In this document: piece after piece, positions 39,603-50,245 of the stretch
Position numbering within the stretch: position 1 is the stretch's first letter
How the letters are laid out: each line of letters begins with the position of its first letter
NCBI GenBank assembly: GCA_963736715.1
Contig: CAVTQA010000016.1
Coordinates: forward strand, 1 to 64,000
Direction: 5' to 3'
From: AP-15 sp963736715
GTDB lineage: Bacteria; Pseudomonadota; Alphaproteobacteria; ATCC43930; CGMCC-115725
DNA: 64,000 nt
Notes under the pieces: model-generated
What the model was told of the DNA's origin: nothing
What the model saw: the letters and a program-made list of their open reading frames with translations, nothing else
Databases searched by the model: none
Translations under genes and position numbers: made by a program

Positions 39603-42549
39603 GTGCAAACGAGCGCTGACGCCAGACCGCTCCTCGGGCGGCGCGGCGAGGGCTCGGGCGCGGGCCGCTTTCTTTTTGTTTGCTGGTACGACCCGCATGG
39701 CGTGGCCACCGTCTATGAAAACATCGCATCCTGGCAGGAGCTCAGCGAATTCGCCCTCGAGATCGTGAATCTCTGGCCGGGGCGGAGTCATCCGCTGATG
39801 CTGCCTGCGACGATCGACCTCTCGGAATACGACGGCGTCATCATCCATGCGGCGGTTTCCTATAGCTTTGAAAACCTAGACACGCTCGATTCACGACTGC
39901 CGCAGCCGTTTGAGCAATATGATGGCGTCAAAGTGCTGATGAAGCAGGACGAGCAACGATCGACGGCGCTGTTCGCCGAATATCTCGGGCGCAAGCGTTT
40001 CGATGTTCTCTTGACGTGCGTACCCGAGCCCGAATGGCCGCGTGTCTACCCGCGCGACTTGGTGGGTGATGTCGCTCTCGTGCACGGTCTCACCGGCTAT
40101 GTCACCGAGACCATGCGAAAGATGACGACGCCATGGAGCCGCGCGCGCCCCATCGACCTTGGCTATAGGGGTTCGGTCCAGCCGCTCTCTTTCGGCCGTC
40201 TCGGGTTTGAGAAGCGCCACATCGGGTACGATGTCAGTCGCGCCCTGTCATGCCGGCACGGCATCCGGAGCGACATCTCCAGCCGCCCGCAGGATCGGAT
40301 CCATGGCTCCGCCTGGATCGACTTCATCGCGGCGTCGAAGGCGACCTTGGGCGTCGAATCTGGTTCGAACCTGTTCGATTTCGATGGCGGGGTCGAGAAA
40401 TGGTGCTGCGGCTTTGAGGCGGCGCACCTCGATATGGACCCGCTGTCCGAGGAATTTTATCGGCTCGCAGATAAGGAGTACCTCTGGCGATTTGAGGGGA
40501 ATGTCGATTATGCGCAGGTCTCGCCGCGGCATTTCGAGGCCGCCGCCGCCCGTTCGGTGCAAATTTTGTATGAGGGGCGGTACTCGAACATTTTCTTGCC
40601 GGAGAGACACTTTTTGCCACTGGCGCGGGACCTTTCGAATCTGGACGAAGCTATCGACACGCTCGGCGACGACCGCCGCTGCGTTGAAATCACCGAATGC
40701 TCGGCTGAGGAGGTCGTCGGCAATCCGAAGTACGGCTACGAGGCTTTCGTGGCAAAGATCGATGCCGCGCTCGATGCCGCGTTGAAACGCAAGGGGCGGC
40801 AGCGCCGCGCTGCGCGGCGGCCGGCTGCAGCGCTGCCTCGGGCGTTGGTCCTGACTGCGGCTGATCCAGCTCAAGATCCGCGTTCCGAATGGGTCGCGAA
40901 TTCGCTGGCGCTGGACCATGAGGTCTGCGAGATCGGCACCTACCGCTTTGGGGTCGATGGCGGCGGCCCGAGCTTTGAGCGACTGTCGACGCGACGGTTT
41001 CGCCTGCGCGTCGAGCAGAGCCGGCACGGCTCCTTTTGGGTGCCGCAACCGGCCCGCGCCGGGCGCACGCTCTCGCTGGGGCGGCAAAAGCTACTCTATC
41101 TGGCTGTCCTCGCCGACGCCTCGGACGCGATGCTGCGAGCGCTGATTGGGGCGGTCGACGTCGTCCCGGAGGATACCGCGCAATTCCGCGGACTGGCCCG
41201 GCACATCCTCGATGCCAGCGCCGCGCTGCTCGAGGCAGCGCACCGCACCGGCCGGTTCGACCTCGTCGTCGCGACCGACCTCGATACTCTGCCGGCGGGC
41301 GTCGCCCTGCGCGACGAGACCGGCGCGCTGCTGCTCTATGATGCGCACGAGTTCTGGCCTTACTCATGGCACGGCATGCGTCATTGGCAATGCGATTTCT
41401 GGGCGGCATTCAGCCGCGATCTGGTCGCGGAGGCAGATCTCGCCGTCACCGTATCACCGCCGCTGGCGGCGGTAATGACAGCCGAATACGGGCGCCAGTT
41501 CGACTGTTTGCCGAACTGCGCGTCGCGCACCCAGGGCGAGATCGTGGACCTCGAATGCAAGCTCTCGTCTCGGGCAGATGCGGGACGCGATCACCTTCCT
41601 CTATCAAGGCCGGTTCGCCTCGGGCCGAGGCATCGATCGCCTGATCGCGATTTGGCGACATGTCAGCGCAAACGGTCGCTTGCTGCTGCGCGGGCCGGAC
41701 AACGACTACAAAACGGCAATGATCGAGTTGGCGCGCTCGCAGGGCCTGCTCGATCACCAGGTGTTTTTCCCGCCGGCGGTTGCCGAAGACCGGCTGATCG
41801 AAGCTGCCAGCGAAGCCGATGTCGGCGTGATCCCCTACGAGCCGGTTAATGTCAATAATCGGCTCGCCTGTCCGAACAAGCTTTCGCAGTACCTAGCCGC
41901 CGGGCTGCCAGTCGTTTGTAACGATCTCGAATTCGTGCGACAGGTAGTCGTCGACAATAGTATCGGCCATTCGGTCGATTTCAGCGATGAGCGCCGGGCC
42001 GCGGCGGTCTTCAACAAGGTCGTCGACGCACCCCGGGAGATTGAGGCGATGGCGCGCCGCGCGCAAAGATTTTTCGCGGAGCACTTCCACTGGGAAATAT
42101 TCTTTGAGCCGCTACGCCGGCAAATCATCGAGGCGGAGCGGTTGCAAAGCCTCGAGCACGATCCCGACGGAATCGATCTCGACTGGATTGCAGACCCGAC
42201 CGCGATGCGCTCTCGATCGATCGCCGAGCCGGAGAGTGCCCGCCTCCAGAAAGTCTATGCGGCAGACCTTGACCGATTAAACCGGCACTACCCCGCCGAA
42301 ATCTCGCGACTGAGCGAAGAAATCGCCCGATTGGACGATGTCTATACGACCGAAATCAAGCGTTTGCACGATGTTTATCCCGCAGAAATTAACCGTTTGC
42401 ACGACGTTTATACCGGTGAAATAAACTTCTATCGCTCTCGTCTTGAGTGGCTTATCCAGATCCACCGATTATACAAAATTGGCAATATGCACCTTAAGGC
42501 TTTTGTGCATAGAGTGCGCAAGCGAGCAAGATCAGCGCGCGAGATTTGA
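39603..42549 (+). pseudogene. Two-part glycosyltransferase: CgeB-like module plus GT4, one frameshift as read
   Basis: Removing one base gives 981 residues. Residues about 20–395 are a module shared with the genes at 44096 and 56578 (IDLGYRG near 184, TLGVESGSNLFD near 248, VSPRHFEAAAARSVQILYEG near 306). Residues about 420–870 are a GT4-like glycosyltransferase with LLYDAHEFWPYSWHGM and, after the break at 41571–41574 (GGG for GG), FLYQGRFASGRGIDRLIAIW and PNKLSQYLAAGLPVV. The C-terminus has 11-residue repeats of type EIxRLHDVYxx, a coiled coil. GTG 39603 follows CTGGAGG; TTG 39582 is possible. Confidence 0.75.
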
Positions 42550-44009
42550 TGACATCGGCGTACCCTGCCGCGCTCGGTCAACCGATCTGGGAGTGGTTTG
42601 ACTCAGTATATTTTTTTATGTGGCCCGGTTGGCGCGATCAGCTCGAATCGAATCGTTGGCACTGGGGCAAACGTTGGGCGCAGAGACTGCCGGTCGTTTT
42701 CATTCAGCCCGAACTTGCCACTGGCCTCAAATGGCGAGCGCAGCCGGAAGATCGCCTCGACAACGTCGTGCTGCTCTCAATCGAAAACGCTTCCTCCGAT
42801 CTCAGTCGCCTGCTTTTGGTGGGTCTGAGGCAGGCCGGACAGCTGATGGAATACATGAGGGCCCAAGGTCACCGACGTTCGCTCTTCTGGTTGTACAATT
42901 CGTTTCTTGCGCCTGCCTATTTGGTTTTGCCTGGGTCGGCTCGCGTGTTCCACGGCACCGAGAATTATTTCGACTTCAACGGTCTCGACGACGACGCGCT
43001 AAACCTGAACCGGTTTGCGATCGAAGCGAGCGATGTAGTGATTTGCTGCAGCAATGGCGTTGCGCGTGGGTTTGCTGCGCATTCCCGTTGCACCGATCCT
43101 CTGGTTATCCCGAACGGCTGCGAATATCAGAAATACCGTAGCGCGTCGGAGCCGATCGGGGAGTGGCCTCAGCCGGATCGCGGATTGGCGTGCGGCACCT
43201 ACCGGGACCTCGCCGTATTCGCTGGGAACATCAATCTTCGCCTCGACTACGAGCTGATGATCCAGGTTGCCCGCCGGCAGCCGGATATCGGCTTCATCTA
43301 TGCCGGCCCGGTCGATATCGAACACCTTTCGCCGGCTCAGCGTCAGGCGTGGCATCGGTTGGTGGCTCTGCCCAACGTGTGTGCGCTCGGCCGAGTGCCG
43401 CCCGAAGACCTGCCAGCCCTTTATTGGCGCTGCCAAGTAGGCATTATCCCGTACCGCAGCGACATGCCGATGATTGTCGAGAACGGCTTCCCGCTCAAGG
43501 CGATCGAGATGGCGGCAGCCGGGCTGCCAGTCGTGTCGACGCTGATGAAGCCATTGCTCGAAGTTCCGGAGGCGGTCGTCGTGACCGGGTCTGCGGAGGC
43601 TTTTTGCGCCAATGTTGCAACCAATTCCCGGCGGAGTCTCTCTCCCGAGGCTAGGGCGGCGGCAGATCGGGTCTGCCGCGCGCACGATTATGATCTTCTG
43701 TTCGACCAAATGCTCGCCGAACTGCGGAAGCAGGTGCCTGCGAGGGGATCTGCCCCAGGAGGTCTCGCGGCGTTGGCGGACCGCCTCGGGACTCCGGCGT
43801 ACACCGCAATGCTGGCCCGATTGGCCGAGATTCCGGGCGCGCCGCAGAGAGCAACACCGGTAATGGGTGCTGACTTGAAAGATGAGTCGTTTGCCAGACC
43901 TACGGTCATCGGTGTTTTGGCTTCGTTCCTATCGGCTCGCATACCGCCTCCGATCAGGCGGGCAATACCCGCACCCGTGCGTCGCTTGGCCCGACATTTA
44001 ATAGCCTGA
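42549..44009 (+). CDS. GT4-family glycosyltransferase
   Basis: 486-residue GT-B glycosyltransferase transferring an unknown sugar to the growing polymer at the cytoplasmic face. GT4 features: GTENYFDFNG, CSNGVARGF, VIPNGCEYQKYR (acceptor/hinge region), FAGNINLRLDYELMIQVARR, and the donor-binding ENGFPLKAIEMAAAGLPVVST containing the E(x7)E-like element. The C-terminal tail (about 425–486) ends in a basic amphipathic helix. The ATG overlaps the previous stop (TGATG). Confidence 0.85.
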   Translation: MTSAYPAALGQPIWEWFDSVYFFMWPGWRDQLESNRWHWGKRWAQRLPVVFIQPELATGLKWRAQPEDRLDNVVLLSIENASSDLSRLLLVGLRQAGQLMEYMRAQGHRRSLFWLYNSFLAPAYLVLPGSARVFHGTENYFDFNGLDDDALNLNRFAIEASDVVICCSNGVARGFAAHSRCTDPLVIPNGCEYQKYRSASEPIGEWPQPDRGLACGTYRDLAVFAGNINLRLDYELMIQVARRQPDIGFIYAGPVDIEHLSPAQRQAWHRLVALPNVCALGRVPPEDLPALYWRCQVGIIPYRSDMPMIVENGFPLKAIEMAAAGLPVVSTLMKPLLEVPEAVVVTGSAEAFCANVATNSRRSLSPEARAAADRVCRAHDYDLLFDQMLAELRKQVPARGSAPGGLAALADRLGTPAYTAMLARLAEIPGAPQRATPVMGADLKDESFARPTVIGVLASFLSARIPPPIRRAIPAPVRRLARHLIA

Positions 44010-44095
44010 TCGCGTACGTTTTCTCGCCGAGGGCAATGGCGGTGCTTGTCGCGTGACGCAGGACTTCGACATCGGCGGGAACCGGTGAAGCCAAG

Positions 44096-47002
44096 ATGCG
44101 AGTCCGGCAGAAACTAAATATCTTGATCCTTCATGAAAACGGCGACTTGTCGCGGCTACGTCGCACGTCGTTTAATCATTCGTTTTGTCTGTTGAAATAC
44201 GCTCCGTGGAACAGCTACACCCTACAGTCCTTCCGGCAGCCAATTCCTGTTCGGCTGCGCCGTGAGCGTTTTGATGCAATTATCCTCGACACGACATTTC
44301 TATGTTGGCGCTGGAGCAGCCCGCGGGAGGACAATTTCGATCGGCTCCTCAAGGAATACGCCTTTGTCGCCGACAGCGATGCCGTCAAGATCGCCTTGCC
44401 GCAGGACGAGTATGATAACTCGGCGGTATTGGATGATTGGTTGAGGGACTGGCGTGTCGATCTGATCTATTCGGTTTGCTACGAACACCGCGAGGTCTTC
44501 TACCCGAAAGCGGCGGCGCACGCAGAAATCGTCGAGGGCATGACGGGATACCTCGACGATGCCGATATAGCCATGATGCGCCGGCTCGCCCGCCCCTTCG
44601 AAGCGCGCGATATTGATGTCGGCTACCGAGCCAAGAGCCTGCCACCATATTTTGGCCGTTTTGGCCGGCTCAAGGCGGAAATCGGAAAGCGTTTTCGAGG
44701 GTCCTTTAACGGACAGGGGTTGTTGCTGGACATTTCGGTCGACCCGAAGCACGCACTGATGGGCGACGACTGGCTGCGTTTTTTGGGAAATTGCAGGTTC
44801 ACGCTGGGGTGCGAGAGCGGCAGCTCGCTCCTCGATCCAGCAGGCGAGATCAATCGTGCCTGCAGGGCATATCTCGCCAAGAACCCAAATGCCGACTTCG
44901 AGGAGGTCGAAGCCGCCTGTTTCCCCAATCAGGATATGCAGCGGATCTACTCCGCCATATCGCCGCGCATCTTTGAAGCGGCATTGGCTGGCACCTGCCA
45001 AGTGCTGTTGCCTGGGCGCTATGGCGGCATCCTGAGCCCGGGCGATCACTTTATCGCGTGGAACATCGATGCCCGAGAGACCGACTCGTTGTACGCGGAA
45101 TTGTTCGACTGGCGTCGTGCCAAAGAGCGCGTCGAGGCCTGCCGCACGGCGTTGCTCGGCAGCCAAAAGCTGACCTATCGGGGTTTTGTCGACAGCCTGC
45201 TCGATTGGATCGAAGCAAGGCTGAAGAATAGGAGGCGGCCGTTAAATCCCCAATTGGACGAGATCGAAGCTCCCGACACCGGCGCGGAGCTTATGCATCA
45301 GCTTGCGGAAGCCACAGTGCGTATGGTCATTGCCGGCAGGAGGGATCTGGCCGACCTGACAGAGGCGGACGCACCGGTGCCGGCGGTCGCGGAACTGGAG
45401 GCCAAGGTCAAAGAGCCGGGGCCGGATGTTCCAAGGATCTGCCTCTTGGCGCTTTCGACAATAGTCGACGATCCCCGGGTCCGTCGTCAGGGCGAGCTGT
45501 TCGCCAGCGCCGGCTGGCAGGTGATTGCTGTTGGATTGCCGGGTGGACGCTCGCCGCCACCGGTTTGGCCGATACTCAGCAAAGCCGCAAAACCGTCGGT
45601 TGCGGCGAATAAAATTCCGGCCCTAGCCCTTGAGCAGCCGATATCGCTCGCCGGTTCTCGCGGCGCACCATGCCCGGTGATTGGGGCAGAGGAGCGCGCC
45701 GGACGGCTGGCCGCAGCGCATAGTGAAATTGTGTTGTGGCGCAAGAGAGTTTCCGGTCGTCTCGCGGGACTGCCGCGTTTGCGGCGATTGCTCTTTCTTG
45801 TATGGCGCGGAGTGCGGTTTGCCTTTTTGCTCCCGCTGTGGACCTCGTGCGTGGTTCGGTTGCATGTCAGGAATCGTGTCGCGACGGCAAAGCGGATCGT
45901 GTCGAGGGAACTCGAGCGGCGCCAGCTGCGCTGGTGGGTCGCGCTCGGTAGACTGAGCTCGGAACGCGGCCGGCTGTGGAAAGCCATCGCATACCGGCGG
46001 CGGGTGCTGCGGGTACGGTTTCGCCCAGATATTGCCGAAGAGATCTTCTGGAACGAGCTCGCCATCTCGCGCGACTTGCGGTCGATTTACGAAACGGCGC
46101 GGGATTGCAACGCGGACATCTGGCTCGCCAATGACTGGACGGCCTTGCCGCTCGCTGCGCGGCTGGCGCGCGAAAAGGGCGGCGCCTACGTTTACGACAC
46201 GCACGAGTTCGCCACCGAGGAATATGCCGAGAAGCCGAAATGGCGGCGCTGGTCAAGGCCGATCGTGCGGGCACTCGAAGGAAAGTACATAAGGGATGCG
46301 AGCGTGGTCTCGGCGGTTTCCGCCGGCATCGCCAAGCGGCTGGATCGGCTCTATCGCCTGCCGCGCCCGACCATCGTAGTCCGCAACACGCCACAATACG
46401 AACGCCGTGGATTTCGCCCCACCGGCGAGCGCATCCGGGTTCTCTATCACGGAATTATCGTACCGGGTCGCGGCCTCGAGATCGCGATCGACAGCGTCGC
46501 CCAATGGCGGAGCGACTTTGAATTGACTCTGCGCGGCCCGGATAATCCCGAGTTCACCCCGGCGCTGCGCGCGCGGATCGCGGCCGCAGGGTTGGAAGGC
46601 CGCGTCATTCTCGCACCTGCCGTGCCGATGACGGCGCTTGTTCAGGAGGCAGCGGCCTTCGACATCGGATTTTTCGCGCTGCCGGGACACTCCCGTCATA
46701 ACGAATTCGCGCTTCCGAATAAGATATTCGAATACATTATGGCGGGGCTTTGCCTTTGCACCACGGAGCTGCCGGAGATCGCCGGGCTGATCCGTGAGTA
46801 CGATTTGGGCGTCACCATCCCAACGCTGGATCCGGCGGCGATCGCAGTGGCGATCAATAGCCTCGACCGAGACCGCATCGACGATTATAAGCGAAACGCA
46901 TTGATTGCCGCGCGCGAGCTCTGCTGGGAGCGGGAATCCGAAACGCTGTTAGCGAGCTATGCGGCGCACTTGCGCCAACCGGCGCTCGCCACACCGGGCT
47001 AG
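44096..47002 (+). CDS. Two-part glycosyltransferase: CgeB-like module plus GT4
   Basis: 968 residues, intact. The N-terminal module (about 10–390) matches those in the genes at 39603 and 56578: IDVGYRAKSLPPYFGRFG near 173, TLGCESGSSLLDPAGE near 236, ISPRIFEAALAGTCQVLLPG near 288 and GRYGGILSPGDHFIAW. The second half (about 445–960) is a GT4: ICLLALSTIVDDPRVRRQG, VYDTHEFATEEYAEKPKW, GIIVPGRGLEIAIDSVAQW, LPNKIFEYIMAGLCLCTTELPE. A hydrophobic stretch near 560–590 may be membrane-associated. It probably acts as a bifunctional transferase or a transferase with a recognition module. Confidence 0.85.
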   Translation: MRVRQKLNILILHENGDLSRLRRTSFNHSFCLLKYAPWNSYTLQSFRQPIPVRLRRERFDAIILDTTFLCWRWSSPREDNFDRLLKEYAFVADSDAVKIALPQDEYDNSAVLDDWLRDWRVDLIYSVCYEHREVFYPKAAAHAEIVEGMTGYLDDADIAMMRRLARPFEARDIDVGYRAKSLPPYFGRFGRLKAEIGKRFRGSFNGQGLLLDISVDPKHALMGDDWLRFLGNCRFTLGCESGSSLLDPAGEINRACRAYLAKNPNADFEEVEAACFPNQDMQRIYSAISPRIFEAALAGTCQVLLPGRYGGILSPGDHFIAWNIDARETDSLYAELFDWRRAKERVEACRTALLGSQKLTYRGFVDSLLDWIEARLKNRRRPLNPQLDEIEAPDTGAELMHQLAEATVRMVIAGRRDLADLTEADAPVPAVAELEAKVKEPGPDVPRICLLALSTIVDDPRVRRQGELFASAGWQVIAVGLPGGRSPPPVWPILSKAAKPSVAANKIPALALEQPISLAGSRGAPCPVIGAEERAGRLAAAHSEIVLWRKRVSGRLAGLPRLRRLLFLVWRGVRFAFLLPLWTSCVVRLHVRNRVATAKRIVSRELERRQLRWWVALGRLSSERGRLWKAIAYRRRVLRVRFRPDIAEEIFWNELAISRDLRSIYETARDCNADIWLANDWTALPLAARLAREKGGAYVYDTHEFATEEYAEKPKWRRWSRPIVRALEGKYIRDASVVSAVSAGIAKRLDRLYRLPRPTIVVRNTPQYERRGFRPTGERIRVLYHGIIVPGRGLEIAIDSVAQWRSDFELTLRGPDNPEFTPALRARIAAAGLEGRVILAPAVPMTALVQEAAAFDIGFFALPGHSRHNEFALPNKIFEYIMAGLCLCTTELPEIAGLIREYDLGVTIPTLDPAAIAVAINSLDRDRIDDYKRNALIAARELCWERESETLLASYAAHLRQPALATPG

Positions 47003-47017
47003 GACGTCCCAGAGGCA

Positions 47018-48919
47018 ATGTGCGGCATCTGGTCTTCGGTCGGCTTCCCGCCCAATCGGGCACACATCGATATAGTCGCGCATCGCGGGCCAGACGGGTC
47101 TGGTTGGCGGGTTTTCGAGAGTCTCGCCGGCTCGGTCGCGCTCGGGCACCGGCGGCTCAGCATCATTGACTTGTCCGACGCGGCGCAGCAGCCGATGGAT
47201 TATGCCGAGGAGCGCTATTGGATCGTCTACAATGGCGAAATTTATAACCATCTCGAGCTGCGCGACGAGCTTGCCGCGCTCGGGCATCGCTTTCGTACCC
47301 GCTCGGACACGGAGGTTCTGCTCGCGGCTTTGGCCGAATGGGGCGAAGCTGCCCTTGAGCGCTGCATCGGGATGTTCGCGTTTGTGCTGTGGGATAGGGT
47401 GGCGCATTCTCTGATTGCGGCGCGCGATCGGTTCGCCATCAAGCCGCTCTATTTCTTCGCCACATCCCGAGGTATCGCCTTCGCCTCGGAAATCAAGCAG
47501 TTTATCGGGCTAGAGGGATTTTCGGCCCACCTCAACATCCCGAGGGCTTACGATTTTCTGGTGGCGGGCATCATGGAGCACACCGACGAGACGCTGTTCC
47601 ATGGCGTGCGCCAGCTGCGTGGCGGCGAATGCTTGCGGCTCGATCTGAGCCAATGGCGGCCGGGCGATGCCGTACCGGTTCGTCGCTGGTACCACATCGC
47701 GGAACCGGCGACCCTCGACCTCTCCGAAGAGGAGGCAAGCCGGCGCTTTCGTGAGTTGCTCACCGCCTCCGTCAAACTCCACCTGCGCTCGGATGTGCCG
47801 GTAGGCAGCTGCCTGTCGGGCGGGCTCGACAGCTCGTCAATCGTCTGCCTCATGGCGCGCGAGCTCGACCCCGCGGAGAACGGTGCGAAAGTCAACAGCG
47901 TCAGTGCCTGCTATGACGTGAAGAGCGTCGATGAACGCCCGTTCATGGAAGCGGCGGTCGAGTGTACCCAGTGCACCCCGCACTGGTGCTATCCGCATTT
48001 CGCGGATGCGTTTGCGTTGGCCGAACGGCTGACCTGGCATCAGGACGAGCCATATGGCAGCACCAGTATCTTCGCGCAATGGTGTGTCTTCGCCGAGGCG
48101 CGCCGCGCCGGGCTCAAGGTTATGCTCGACGGACAGGGGGCGGATGAGCAGCTTGCCGGCTATCACGGGTGCTTCCCGTATTATTTCGCCGGTTTGATCC
48201 AGCAGCGCCGCTTCGCGACGCTGGTGTATGCCATGCTGCAACGCCAGGCGTGGCACGGCGTTTCATTTGCCGAACAAGCCCGCACTTTTCTTTTGCCGCT
48301 GCTGCCGGCGCAGTTGCGTTGGTGGCTGCAACGAGAGCGGCGAGTTTTGCTGCAACACAACTGGCTCGATAGTGAAGCGCTGCGGCCGCATCTCGGCCGG
48401 AGCCCGTTGGAGACCGCTCGCGAGGGCATTGGACGGCCTGCCATAACCGGCATTGGCGAGCTTTGTGTCGTGTTGACCCACGCGTCGAACTTGGCCATGC
48501 TGCTGCATTGGGAAGACCGGAACAGCATGGCGCATGGCATCGAGGCGCGAGTGCCGTTCCTCGATCACCGCCTCGTAGAGTTCGCGCTCGGCCTTGGCGA
48601 CCGGCACAAGATCGTGGGTGGTGATACCAAACGCGTGCTTCGCCGCGCGATGAGGGGAATCTTGCCTGAAAAAATCCGTCAGCGACGCGATAAGCTCGGT
48701 TTTACCACGCCGGAAGAGACCTGGTTTCGCGGACCGTTGCGTGAGGCGGTGCAAGGCGGGGTCGAGCAGACCCTCGAACGCTATCCGGGGCTGCTCAACC
48801 AGCGCGGGGTGCGTGCTCATGTGGCCGATATGATCGAGGGGCGTCGGCCCGTCGATTTTTCCCTTTGGCGGATCATCAATCTCGGTATTTGGGGCCGCGT
48901 ATTTGCGGTGTCGGCCTGA
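47018..48919 (+). CDS. asnB: Asparagine-synthase-type amidotransferase (first copy)
   Basis: 633 residues. N-terminal class II glutaminase with catalytic Cys2 (MCGIWSSVG), AHRGPDGSGW and YNGEIYNHLELRDEL; C-terminal ATP-pyrophosphatase domain with the PP-loop LSGGLDSSSIVCL and DGQGADEQLAGY. In polysaccharide loci such enzymes (WbpS/WbmE type) are thought to convert a sugar uronate to its uronamide using glutamine. With a diacetamido-uronic acid pathway present, that is the likely role here rather than free asparagine synthesis. ATG 47018. Confidence 0.88.
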   Translation: MCGIWSSVGFPPNRAHIDIVAHRGPDGSGWRVFESLAGSVALGHRRLSIIDLSDAAQQPMDYAEERYWIVYNGEIYNHLELRDELAALGHRFRTRSDTEVLLAALAEWGEAALERCIGMFAFVLWDRVAHSLIAARDRFAIKPLYFFATSRGIAFASEIKQFIGLEGFSAHLNIPRAYDFLVAGIMEHTDETLFHGVRQLRGGECLRLDLSQWRPGDAVPVRRWYHIAEPATLDLSEEEASRRFRELLTASVKLHLRSDVPVGSCLSGGLDSSSIVCLMARELDPAENGAKVNSVSACYDVKSVDERPFMEAAVECTQCTPHWCYPHFADAFALAERLTWHQDEPYGSTSIFAQWCVFAEARRAGLKVMLDGQGADEQLAGYHGCFPYYFAGLIQQRRFATLVYAMLQRQAWHGVSFAEQARTFLLPLLPAQLRWWLQRERRVLLQHNWLDSEALRPHLGRSPLETAREGIGRPAITGIGELCVVLTHASNLAMLLHWEDRNSMAHGIEARVPFLDHRLVEFALGLGDRHKIVGGDTKRVLRRAMRGILPEKIRQRRDKLGFTTPEETWFRGPLREAVQGGVEQTLERYPGLLNQRGVRAHVADMIEGRRPVDFSLWRIINLGIWGRVFAVSA

Positions 48920-48921
48920 GG

Positions 48922-50199
48922 ATGACGCCGAGCCCCGCATGCGGGACCATCGTCTCGCTTACGCCGTTGCCGCTTGAGGCCGATAGCCGGGCCTTCCGTA
49001 TCGCGCGGAGCCTCGGCGAGGCAGGATGGCACTCGATCGTGATCGAGGGCCGGGCGAGTGCGACCCGGTTTTGGGAAAACGCAATCGAAGTCCGTTCATT
49101 GGGATCTCAGGCCATCCGCCGCGCTTTGACCTCACCAAGGCGACGCGCCCGCGGCGGCGCTGTCGCGATGGCGCGCAGCGGCCGGTTGGGAGGTGGCGGC
49201 GAGCTCGCCCTCTATCTCGGTTTCCGCGGCTGGGAGTGGTGGCACCATTGCTGGCGCCCGCGCGGGTGCGTCCCGCCGGCTGAGCTCTATTACCTGCATT
49301 CCTTCGAGTTTCATCGCGCAGTCGCCCCGATAACAGCGCGCACGGGGGCCCGCATTATCTATGACGCGCACGATTTCTATCGCGGCATCGAGCCGCCGGA
49401 GCGGCAGCTCGCCTTTGACCGCGATCGCGTGAGGCCCTTTTTGGATGCGCTCGAAGAGCGTCTCGTAGCTGCGGCGGATGCTACGGTAACGGTCAGTAAC
49501 GGCATCGCGGCCCTGATGGAGCGAACCTTCGGCCGGCGTCCCATTGTCCTCCGCAATTGCCATGACGAGCGGCTGGACCAAGCCGTCGAATCGGATCTGC
49601 GCAAATCATTGTTTCTGGCGCCGGCCGATCGCCTCTGCGTCGTGGTCGGCAACCGAAAGCCGGGAATGGCGGTCGACACGGTAGTCGATGCGCTCGCCAT
49701 GCTTCCGACGCGTTTCCACCTTGCCTTTGTCGGACGCGGCTACGAGGCCGACAGCGAGAGGCTTCGCCGACATCCGGCAGCCTCCCGCGTCCACTTCGGA
49801 CGGCATGTCGCGCCAAACCAAGTGGTTCCGTTTATTCGCACGGCCGATCTCGGTCTGGTGATCTACGAAGCTTATTCTGCCAATTATCGGTATGCTTTGC
49901 CCAACGGCTTTTTCCAAGTGATTTCCGCAGGATTGCCCTTGGTTCGCGCGGCGCTGCCCGAAATCGAAGCGGCGATCGGCCGCAACCCGGTCGGCGCGCG
50001 TCTCGATCGTCTCGACCCGCCGTCCTTGGCCGCGGCAATCTTGCGTTGTGCCGAGGACACTGCCGGGTTGCGTTCTGCAGTCGCGACGCTTGCACGCGAG
50101 TTGAGGTGGGAGGCGGAGTCACTGCGGCTCAATCGCCTTGTCGACGAGGTTACGGGGGGGACCGTTCGCATTCCCCGACAAGCCGAAGCGGTGGCGTGA
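48922..50199 (+). CDS. GT4-like glycosyltransferase
   Basis: 425 residues. GT-B features: TPLPLEADSRAFRIARSLGEAGW at the start, the IIYDAHDFYRGIEPPERQL element shared with the other GT4 proteins of the locus, VTVSNGIAALMERTFG, VVGNRKPGMAVDTVVDALAM and ALPNGFFQVISAGLPLVRAALPE in the donor-binding half. ATG 48922 follows the amidotransferase stop by two bases; a frame open further upstream lies in that gene. Confidence 0.8.
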   Translation: MTPSPACGTIVSLTPLPLEADSRAFRIARSLGEAGWHSIVIEGRASATRFWENAIEVRSLGSQAIRRALTSPRRRARGGAVAMARSGRLGGGGELALYLGFRGWEWWHHCWRPRGCVPPAELYYLHSFEFHRAVAPITARTGARIIYDAHDFYRGIEPPERQLAFDRDRVRPFLDALEERLVAAADATVTVSNGIAALMERTFGRRPIVLRNCHDERLDQAVESDLRKSLFLAPADRLCVVVGNRKPGMAVDTVVDALAMLPTRFHLAFVGRGYEADSERLRRHPAASRVHFGRHVAPNQVVPFIRTADLGLVIYEAYSANYRYALPNGFFQVISAGLPLVRAALPEIEAAIGRNPVGARLDRLDPPSLAAAILRCAEDTAGLRSAVATLARELRWEAESLRLNRLVDEVTGGTVRIPRQAEAVA

Positions 50200-50245
50200 C
50201 GATCGGTTCGGTTAATTCTGCTAACGCCGGGGAAAGAAACATAGA

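Noticed and set aside
47018..47020. Treating both asparagine-synthase genes as a recent tandem duplication.
   Set aside because: They differ substantially in sequence and length and are separated by a glycosyltransferase gene.
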